Shown: positions 57,851-64,000 of the stretch, piece by piece
Layout of the letters: every line of letters starts with the position of its first letter
Position numbering within the stretch: position 1 is the stretch's first letter
Source of the DNA: Sinisalibacter lacisalsi
GTDB taxonomy: Bacteria; Pseudomonadota; Alphaproteobacteria; Rhodobacterales; Rhodobacteraceae
Assembly (NCBI RefSeq): GCF_014640115.1
Contig: NZ_BMGI01000001.1
Coordinates: 580,501-644,500, forward strand
Reading direction: 5' to 3'
DNA length: 64,000 bases
Translations under genes and position numbers: made by a program
The notes under the pieces: generated by a model
What the model was told of the DNA's origin: nothing
The model's database searches: none
What the model saw: the letters and a program-made list of their open reading frames with translations, nothing else

Positions 57851-58524
57851 GCCTCGTGGTCTTCGATGTCGACGGCACGCTGATCGACAGCCAGGATATC
57901 ATCGTCACGGCCATGCACCGGGCCTTCGCCGATGCGGGCCGGCCATTGCCGGCGCGCGCGGCGGTGCTCTCGGTGGTGGGGCTTTCGTTGCACGACGCGG
58001 TGGCCCGGCTCGCGCCCGAGCTTGACGCGGGCGCCGTGGACGAGACCGTCGCGCGTTACCGCGCGGCCTTCATCGCGCTTCGGGAGGAAACCGGGGGCGA
58101 GGCCGCCTCGCCGCTCTATCCCGGTGCACGCGCCGTGGTGGAGGCGCTGCACGCCCGCCCCGAGGTGCTGCTGGGGGTGGCCACCGGCAAGGCCCGGCGC
58201 GGTCTCGATCATGCCTTTGCCGGCCATGATCTCGATCGTTTCTTCGTCACCCGCCAGACCGCCGACCTTCATCCTTCCAAGCCGCATCCGGCGATGCTGG
58301 AGGCGGCACTGGCGGAAACCGGCGTGGCCCCCGGGCGCGCGGTGATGGTGGGCGATACCACGTTCGATATCGAGATGGCGCGCGGCGCGGGGGTGCTGCC
58401 GATCGGCGTGGCCTGGGGCTATCATCCGCCCGAGGCGCTGCATTCGGCCGGGGCGGCGTTCGTGATCGAGAGTTTCGCGCAACTGCCGGCCGTGCTTGAG
58501 CAATTCTGGAGGGTTTCAGCATGA
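57841..58524 (+). CDS. HAD family hydrolase (phosphoglycolate phosphatase-like)
   Basis: A 227-residue phosphatase. Motif I FDVDGTLID has Asp9 and Asp11 near the N-terminus; motif II lies in VLLGVATGKAR, motif III lysine in HPSKPHP and motif IV in MVGDTTFDIEMA. The alpha-helical cap is of the subclass I type. Substrate is not fixed by sequence; phosphoglycolate or other small phosphates are likely. Translation is coupled to the pseudouridine synthase and ATP12 genes by overlaps. Confidence 0.88.
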   Translation: MDLSLVVFDVDGTLIDSQDIIVTAMHRAFADAGRPLPARAAVLSVVGLSLHDAVARLAPELDAGAVDETVARYRAAFIALREETGGEAASPLYPGARAVVEALHARPEVLLGVATGKARRGLDHAFAGHDLDRFFVTRQTADLHPSKPHPAMLEAALAETGVAPGRAVMVGDTTFDIEMARGAGVLPIGVAWGYHPPEALHSAGAAFVIESFAQLPAVLEQFWRVSA

Positions 58525-59240
58525 GCGGCGCCTGGCAGCCAAAACGGTTCTGGTCGGAGGCGGCGGTGAAAACCGCGGAAGGCGGTTTCACCGTCGTGCT
58601 CGACGACCGCCCGGTGCGCACACCGGGCAAGGCCGACCTGGTGATGCCGACGCGGGCGCTGGCCGAGGCGGTGGCGGCGGAATGGGACGCGCAGGAAGGC
58701 CTTGTGAAGCCGCAGAACATGCCGCTGACCCGCACGGTCAATTCGGCCATCGACAAGGTTTCGGCGCAGCATGCAGAGATCGGGGCGATGATCGCGGCCT
58801 ATGGCGAGACCGATCTGCTGTGCTACCGCGCCGAAGCGCCAGAGGGGCTCGTGGACCGGCAGGCAAAGGCCTGGGACCCGTTTCTCGACTGGGCGGCAAT
58901 CCAACTTGGCGCGCGCTTGCGGGCGACCACGGGCATCGTTCCGGTACCGCAAGACGCCGAGGCGATGACCCGCCTCGCCGCGCAAACGCGGGACTTCGAC
59001 GCGTTTTCGCTTGCGGGGTTTCACGATCTTGTCGCGCTCAGCGGGTCGCTGATCCTCGGGTTCGCGACGGTGCATCGCTTGAAGGATCCGGAAGAGATCT
59101 GGGAGATCTCCCGCATCGACGAGGCGTGGCAGCAGGCGCAATGGGGCGAAGACGAGGAAGCGGCGGAACACACCGCGCTGAAAAAACAGGCATTTCTCGA
59201 TGCCGCGCGGTTTTTTTCACTCCTTGAGCGTGACGATTGA
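58521..59240 (+). CDS. ATP12 family chaperone (F1-ATPase assembly)
   Basis: A 239-residue ATP12-type protein. KRFWSEAAVKTAEGGFTVVLDDRPVRTPGK, quoted in part as FTVVLDDRPVRTPGK, and MPLTRTVNSAIDKV are family motifs; in mitochondria Atp12 binds the F1 alpha subunit during assembly. Alphaproteobacterial homologues are thought to act likewise. The order of a HAD-type gene followed by atp12 is common in this group. It ends the crcB operon; a gap of about 200 bases follows. Confidence 0.9.
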   Translation: MSGAWQPKRFWSEAAVKTAEGGFTVVLDDRPVRTPGKADLVMPTRALAEAVAAEWDAQEGLVKPQNMPLTRTVNSAIDKVSAQHAEIGAMIAAYGETDLLCYRAEAPEGLVDRQAKAWDPFLDWAAIQLGARLRATTGIVPVPQDAEAMTRLAAQTRDFDAFSLAGFHDLVALSGSLILGFATVHRLKDPEEIWEISRIDEAWQQAQWGEDEEAAEHTALKKQAFLDAARFFSLLERDD

Positions 59241-59443
59241 TCGCCAGCCGCCCGTCCGACGCGAAATTCCATGAAAATGCTTGGTCTTAGCCCGAGGCTG
59301 ATCTCGACGGCAGACTTGACCGATTGGACGGAATCCGCCCAAACTTGTTTCATGGAGGGGGGAATCCCGCTTCGAAATTGCTCCCGGCGCGATGCCGGTA
59401 AACGAGACGCCCCTGACAGGGCGATAATCAGGAAGAGGTAAAC

Positions 59444-60460
59444 ATGAAAAGAACCGTTATTCTTGGCGCCCTGATGGCTGCCGGCTTTTCGGCTGGCGCG
59501 GCGTCGGCAGCGACGTTGGATGACGTCAAGGCACGCGGCAAGCTGAACTGCGGCGTGGCCACCGGCGTGCCCGGCTTCGCATCGCCGGATGCCAGCGGCG
59601 AGTGGCAGGGGTTCGACGTTTCCGTCTGCCGTGCCGTTGCCGCCGCCACGCTGGGCGATCCGATGGCCGTGGAATTCGTTCCCACCACCGGCAAGACCCG
59701 CTTCACCGCGCTCGCCTCGGGCGAGATCGACATGCTCGCGCGCAACACCACCTGGACCTTCTCGCGCGACGTTGACCTCAAGTTCGATTTCATCGGCGTG
59801 AACTACTACGACGGTCAGGGCTACATGGTGCCCAAGGAGCTTGGCGTGAGCTCGGCAAAGGAGCTTGATGGCGCCACGATCTGCATCCAGACCGGCACCA
59901 CCACCGAACTCAACCTCGCCGACTACTTCCGCGTGAACGGCATGAGCTACGAGCCGGTGCCGATCGAGACCAACGCGGAGGCCCAGCAGCAGTATCTGGC
60001 CGGCGCCTGCGACGTGTACACCACCGATGCCTCCGGCCTCGCCGCGACCCGCGCCACCTTCGAAGATCCGACCGCGCACGTGATCCTGCCCGAGATCATC
60101 TCGAAAGAGCCGCTCGGTCCGCTGGTGCGCCACGGTGACAACGATTGGGCCGACATCGTGCGCTGGAGCCTCAACGCGCTGATCGCCGCCGAGGAATACG
60201 GCGTGACGTCGGCCAACATCGACGAATTGCTCAAGGGCACCGACAACCCCGAGATCAACCGTCTGCTCGGCACCGAGGGCAACCTCGGCGAGATGCTCGG
60301 CCTCGACGCCGAGTGGGCCGTGCGTGCCATCAAGGCAAACGGCAACTACGGCGAAATCTTCGCGCGCCACATCGGCGAAGATACCCCGATCGGCCTCGCG
60401 CGCGGGCTGAACGCCCAATACCGTGACGGCGGCATCCTCTACGCCCCGCCGTTCCGCTAA
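59444..60460 (+). CDS. aapJ: General L-amino acid ABC transporter substrate-binding protein
   Basis: A 338-residue periplasmic binding protein. The signal peptide MKRTVILGALMAAGFSAGAASA is cut near residue 22. The mature form has the AapJ-type sequences LNCGVATGVPGFASPD, ARNTTWTFSRDVDLKFDF and GLDAEWAVRAIKANGNYGEIF in short form, longer at the C-terminus than His/Gln binding proteins. It delivers many L-amino acids to the AapQM channel. A hairpin with TTTT follows its stop and would make its mRNA more abundant than that of the permeases. Confidence 0.93.
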   Translation: MKRTVILGALMAAGFSAGAASAATLDDVKARGKLNCGVATGVPGFASPDASGEWQGFDVSVCRAVAAATLGDPMAVEFVPTTGKTRFTALASGEIDMLARNTTWTFSRDVDLKFDFIGVNYYDGQGYMVPKELGVSSAKELDGATICIQTGTTTELNLADYFRVNGMSYEPVPIETNAEAQQQYLAGACDVYTTDASGLAATRATFEDPTAHVILPEIISKEPLGPLVRHGDNDWADIVRWSLNALIAAEEYGVTSANIDELLKGTDNPEINRLLGTEGNLGEMLGLDAEWAVRAIKANGNYGEIFARHIGEDTPIGLARGLNAQYRDGGILYAPPFR

Positions 60461-60471
60461 GAACAGTGGCG

Positions 60472-60499
60472 AAGGGCGCGGCACTGGCCGCGCCCTTTT
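60472..60499 (+). terminator. Partial terminator between aapJ and aapQ
   Basis: Stem AAGGGCGCGGC / GCCGCGCCCTT (11 pairs), loop ACTG, then two further T residues and CC. Such hairpins after binding-protein genes usually let only part of the transcripts reach the permease genes. Confidence 0.8.
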
Positions 60500-60587
60500 C
60501 CGATCCAGGCGACAAAACGCATAAGCAAACACCCGGGCGTTGGCGCGGTGCCGCGCGTGACCCGCACCGGGACGACGGGGATATTAC

Positions 60588-61856
60588 ATGACGACACTGA
60601 CCGACCCGCCCAAGGAGTCGTTTCGTCTGTCGATGTTGCTCAACGACAGCCGCTATCGGTCGATTACCATCCAGATCGTTGCGCTCATTGGATTTCTCAC
60701 GCTGATTGGCTGGTTGCTCAACAACACCGCGCAGAACCTGGCCGATCTCGGCAAGGAACCGAGCTTTCGCTTCCTCACCCAGCCCGCGGGCTATGACATC
60801 AACCAGATGCTCATCGAATATACCAACCAGGACAGCAACCTGCGCGCGGCATTCGTTGGGCTGCTCAATACCCTGATCGTGGCGATCATGGGCTGTATCG
60901 CGGCCACGGTTGTCGGGGTTATCGTCGGTGTCCTGCGGCTTTCGAACAACTGGATCCTCGCCCGGCTGATGACGGTCTACGTCGAGATCTTCCGCAACGT
61001 GCCGGTGCTGCTCTGGATCGTCTTCACCATGGCGATCCTGATCGAAACGCTGCCCGCGCCGCGTGATTTCAGGGGCGACACGCCCGAAGCGAGCATGTTG
61101 CTGGGCGACACCGTGGCGCTGACCAACCGGGGTTTCTATATTCCCGAGCCGCTGTTTTCGCGCAGCCTCGGCGACGTCAGTCTTTTCGGCCAATCCCCGC
61201 TGCGCTTCGACGTGAGCCTCGACCTCATCGCGATCATGGCGACGCTCCTGGCCGGTGTGCTCCTCGCCGGGCTGTTCGCCAAGCGCGCCGACCGGATCCA
61301 GGCGGCGACCGGGGTTCGGCCGCGCACCTGGCATTGGCGCTTCGGGGTGATCGTGCTGCCCACGGCGGCGCTGCTCGCCGGTCTCGGGCTGCACTTCGGA
61401 TACCCGGAGCTCAGAGGCTTCAACTTCCAGGGCGGCACCTACATGCGCAACTCGCTGATCGCGCTCTGGCTTGCGCTTTCGCTCTACACCGCCGCCTTCG
61501 TCGCCGAGATCGTGCGCGCGGGCATTCTCGCGATCTCGAAGGGGCAGACCGAGGCCGCCGCCGCGCTGGGCCTGCGCCCGCGCCGGATCATGAGCCTCGT
61601 GGTGTTGCCACAGGCGCTGAGGGTGATCGTGCCGCCGCTGATCTCGCAATACCTCAATCTCACCAAGAACTCTTCGCTCGCCATCGCGGTGGGCTACATG
61701 GATATCACCGGCACCCTGATGGGGATCACCCTCAACCAGACCGGCCGCGAGCTCGAGACGGTGCTGATGACCATGCTGATCTACCTCGTGATCTCGCTGG
61801 TGATCTCGGGGGCGATGAACGTCTACAACAATTCCGTGAAGCTCCAGGAGCGCTGA
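60588..61856 (+). CDS. aapQ: Amino acid ABC transporter permease AapQ
   Basis: A 422-residue HisM-type permease, extended by a large loop between the first helices and the core, as in AapQ. The C-terminal core has the ABC coupling motif as EAAAALGLRPRRIMSLVVLPQALR, written in short form, at about 322-345. It forms the membrane channel with AapM, which begins 1 base after its stop. The ATG has an ACGACGGGGA upstream, a weak ribosome site. Confidence 0.92.
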   Translation: MTTLTDPPKESFRLSMLLNDSRYRSITIQIVALIGFLTLIGWLLNNTAQNLADLGKEPSFRFLTQPAGYDINQMLIEYTNQDSNLRAAFVGLLNTLIVAIMGCIAATVVGVIVGVLRLSNNWILARLMTVYVEIFRNVPVLLWIVFTMAILIETLPAPRDFRGDTPEASMLLGDTVALTNRGFYIPEPLFSRSLGDVSLFGQSPLRFDVSLDLIAIMATLLAGVLLAGLFAKRADRIQAATGVRPRTWHWRFGVIVLPTAALLAGLGLHFGYPELRGFNFQGGTYMRNSLIALWLALSLYTAAFVAEIVRAGILAISKGQTEAAAALGLRPRRIMSLVVLPQALRVIVPPLISQYLNLTKNSSLAIAVGYMDITGTLMGITLNQTGRELETVLMTMLIYLVISLVISGAMNVYNNSVKLQER

Positions 61857-61857
61857 T

Positions 61858-63339
61858 ATGACCGATCTGTCCTATGTCCGCACCGAGATGCTTTCCGAGC
61901 GAGATCCGCCGCTCTCCACCACGGGGGTGATCGGGTGGATCCGCGAAAACCTGTTCAACGGCCTCTCCAACTCGGTTCTCACGCTGGCCTCGCTGGCCTT
62001 CATCTACTGGGTGCTCAGCCATTTCATACCGTGGTTCTGGTCGCCGACGTGGAATGGCACGTCGCTCGGCCAGTGCCGCGAAATGATCGGGGCTGCCGGC
62101 AAGGAAAGCGGCGCCTGCTGGGGGGTGATCAACGAACGCTGGCCGCAGATGCTCTTCGGCTTCTACCCGGTCGAAGAGCGTTGGCGGCCGATCCTTGCCT
62201 TCGTGCTGATGTTCGTGGCGCTGATCCCGGTGCTGTTCAACATGATCTCGCGGCGGTGGAACTGGTTCCTGCTCGCGCTGGTGCTGTTTGTCACCACCCT
62301 GTTCGTCGCCTCCGGCTGGCTGGCCGTGGTTGCGCAGGTTCTGCTCGTGGTCGCGATGATCTGGATCGGCAGATTGATCCTGGTAACAAAGGTTTCGGAC
62401 CGCGCCGACGAGATCAAGGCCGGGGCAAGGCGGTTGCCCAACCCGCTCATGTTCTCGGCGGCATTCGTGTTCATCATGCCGTGGCTGCTCTGGGGCGGCA
62501 CGGTCTGGGCACCGATCGCCACCGCCTTCGGCTTCGTCGTCGGCTGGGGCGCCTTTCGCGTGCTCGCGCCGGTGGCCGGAAGCCTGGTGGCGATGATCCT
62601 TGGCGTGGTGGCCGCCGTCGTCTGGTGGCTGTTCCTCGTGGGCCCGGTGGCTGCGGGATTGCACGGGCTTCTCCCGGTCGGGCTCGAGCCGGTGCAAAGC
62701 CGCAATTTCGGGGGCCTCCTGCTTTCGGTCACCATCGGCGTGGTGGCGATCTCGGTCTCGCTGCCGCTGGGCATCGTGCTCGCGCTTGGCCGCCAGTCCG
62801 ACCTCATGCTCGTCAAGTGGATGTCGGTGGGGTTCATCGAGTTCATCCGGGGCGTGCCGCTGATCACGCTCCTGTTCGTGGCCTCGTTCCTGCTCAACGT
62901 CTTCATGCCGCCGGGCACCAACTTCGATATCATCCTGCGCGTCATCATCATGGCCACGCTGTTCTCGGCCGCCTACATTGCCGAGGTGGTGCGCGGCGGG
63001 CTCGCGGCGCTGCCCAAGGGGCAGTATGAAGCCGCCGACGCGCTGGGCCTCGATTACTGGAAGGCGCAGCGGCTGATTATCATGCCGCAGGCGCTGAAAA
63101 TCTCGATCCCCGGGATCGTCTCGGTCTTCATCGGGCTGTTCAAGGATACCACGCTGGTCTCGATCATCGGCCTGCTCGATCCGATCGGGCTTTCGAATTC
63201 GATCAGGGCTGACGTGGCCTGGAACGGGATCGTCTGGGAGCTTTACGGCTTCATCGCCTTCCTGTTCTTCATCATCACCTTCCTGATGTCTCGCTATTCC
63301 ATGTATCTCGAGCGCCGCCTGCGCACGGATCACCGTTAA
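61858..63339 (+). CDS. aapM: Amino acid ABC transporter permease AapM
   Basis: A 493-residue permease with the large AapM-type N-terminal half (several extra helices, about 40-270) before the HisM-like core. The coupling motif is [20 protein letters not shown] near 385-405. It pairs with AapQ; the two differ in length as in Rhizobium AapQM. The stop is followed by GGGAGAACC and aapP 13 bases later. Confidence 0.92.
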   Translation: MTDLSYVRTEMLSERDPPLSTTGVIGWIRENLFNGLSNSVLTLASLAFIYWVLSHFIPWFWSPTWNGTSLGQCREMIGAAGKESGACWGVINERWPQMLFGFYPVEERWRPILAFVLMFVALIPVLFNMISRRWNWFLLALVLFVTTLFVASGWLAVVAQVLLVVAMIWIGRLILVTKVSDRADEIKAGARRLPNPLMFSAAFVFIMPWLLWGGTVWAPIATAFGFVVGWGAFRVLAPVAGSLVAMILGVVAAVVWWLFLVGPVAAGLHGLLPVGLEPVQSRNFGGLLLSVTIGVVAISVSLPLGIVLALGRQSDLMLVKWMSVGFIEFIRGVPLITLLFVASFLLNVFMPPGTNFDIILRVIIMATLFSAAYIAEVVRGGLAALPKGQYEAADALGLDYWKAQRLIIMPQALKISIPGIVSVFIGLFKDTTLVSIIGLLDPIGLSNSIRADVAWNGIVWELYGFIAFLFFIITFLMSRYSMYLERRLRTDHR

Positions 63340-63352
63340 GGGAGAACCCCAC

Positions 63353-64000
63353 ATGTCCACCTTCGAACTGGAACGCGATGTCGATCGCTCGCACATGCAG
63401 GTCTCCGACCGGGTGGCGATCGAAATCCGCAACATGAACAAGTGGTACGGCCAGTTCCACGTGCTGCGCGACATCGACCTCACGGTTTACGAGGGCGAGC
63501 GGATCGTGATCTGCGGCCCCTCGGGCTCGGGGAAATCGACGCTGATCCGCTGCATCAACCGGCTGGAGGAGCACCAGGCGGGGGGCATCGTCGTCGATGG
63601 CATCGAGCTTTCGTCCGACCTCAAGAACGTCGACAAGGTGCGCTCGGAAGTCGGCATGGTGTTTCAGCACTTCAACCTGTTTCCGCACCTCACGGTGCTC
63701 GACAACCTCACGCTCGCCCCGATCTGGGTGCGCAAGACGCCCCGCAAGGAGGCCGAGGAAATCGCGATGCACTACCTCGAAAAGGTCAAGATCCCCGAGC
63801 AGGCGCTGAAGTATCCGGGCCAGCTCTCCGGCGGTCAGCAGCAGCGGGTGGCGATCGCGCGGTCGCTCTGCATGAAGCCGCGGATCATGCTGTTCGACGA
63901 GCCGACCTCGGCGCTCGACCCGGAGATGATCAAGGAGGTGCTCGACACGATGATCTCGCTCGCCGAGGAGGGCATGACCATGCTCGTGGTGACGCACGAG
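63353..64000 (+). CDS. aapP: Amino acid ABC transporter ATPase AapP, N-terminal part
   Basis: 216 codons are visible before the window end. Walker [10 protein letters not shown] is at 55-63, the Q-loop in [17 protein letters not shown], the ABC signature LSGGQQQR, Walker [10 protein letters not shown] and the switch histidine in VVTHE, just before the cut. A typical AapP has about 250-260 residues, so roughly 40 are missing. It powers AapQM transport. Complete frame so far. Confidence 0.95.
   Translation, partial: MSTFELERDVDRSHMQVSDRVAIEIRNMNKWYGQFHVLRDIDLTVYEGERIVICGPSGSGKSTLIRCINRLEEHQAGGIVVDGIELSSDLKNVDKVRSEVGMVFQHFNLFPHLTVLDNLTLAPIWVRKTPRKEAEEIAMHYLEKVKIPEQALKYPGQLSGGQQQRVAIARSLCMKPRIMLFDEPTSALDPEMIKEVLDTMISLAEEGMTMLVVTHE

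Noticed and set aside
59241-59443. Promoter for aapJ, for example TTGACC near 59316
   Set aside because: No -10 box at a good distance could be found, and the hairpin CGCCC-CTGACA-GGGCG near 59410 is too weak to name.

Overview
The window looks like a chromosomal segment of an alphaproteobacterium of the Rhodobacteraceae / Roseobacter type. Base composition is high-GC. Protein sequences match that group (EtfB, ParC, EF-Tu, RpoB/RpoC, a long S14, the ATP12 chaperone, the AapJQMP transporter). The order secY-adk-rpsM and a dispersed palindromic repeat typical of the family (54973-55023) point the same way. No rRNA operon, phage, transposase, CRISPR array or plasmid gene was seen. The only RNA gene found is tRNA-Trp.

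Layout. 1-2668 (minus strand): start of etfB, a PduO-type cobalamin adenosyltransferase, a small twin-membrane-helix protein, a short-chain dehydrogenase and an SH3b protein. 2798-9746: parC, a DUF898 membrane protein, an M48 protease, a cytochrome P450 (minus) and a lipoprotein. 9855-54107 is the classical bacterial translation and transcription super-cluster, almost complete: tuf1, tRNA-Trp, secE, nusG, rplKA, rplJL, rpoBC, rpsLG-fusA-tuf2, the S10 genes, the spc genes, secY-adk and the alpha genes to rplQ. 54332-59240: a LuxR-type solo regulator, rarA, then a tightly overlapping crcB / RluA-type synthase / HAD phosphatase / atp12 set. 59444-64000: an amino-acid ABC transporter (aapJQMP, aapP cut by the window end).

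The super-cluster keeps the ancestral gene order but is broken into short transcription units. At the breaks sit single accessory genes: an acetyltransferase, a TauE-type exporter, a GSCFA protein with its partner and an alpha/beta hydrolase (tuf1-secE); a YkgJ-type cysteine-cluster protein (rplA-rplJ); a rhamnosyltransferase-like protein and an EamA transporter (rpoC-rpsL); an L,D-transpeptidase and a lipoprotein (rplW-rplB); a leaderless membrane protein and a 2OG-Fe(II) oxygenase (rplP-rpmC); a MAPEG protein and an AT-rich island with a 35-codon ORF (rpmD-rplO). Readable sigma70-like promoters restart transcription before secE, rpsL, rplB, rpmC, rplO and rpsM, and several intrinsic terminators lie upstream of the insertions. 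Intergenic gaps inside the cluster carry perfect palindromes and REP/BIME-like inverted repeats.

Points to check first: two opposite one-base frameshifts in neighbouring genes (near 14.08 and 14.58 kb), an HSL-type hydrolase without its catalytic serine, a promoter followed at once by a strong terminator between secE and nusG, a probable L1-binding leader before rplK, near-identical tuf copies, and the palindrome families. No clearly new multi-gene system was found; most of the window is core housekeeping DNA. All comparisons were made by eye, without database searches.
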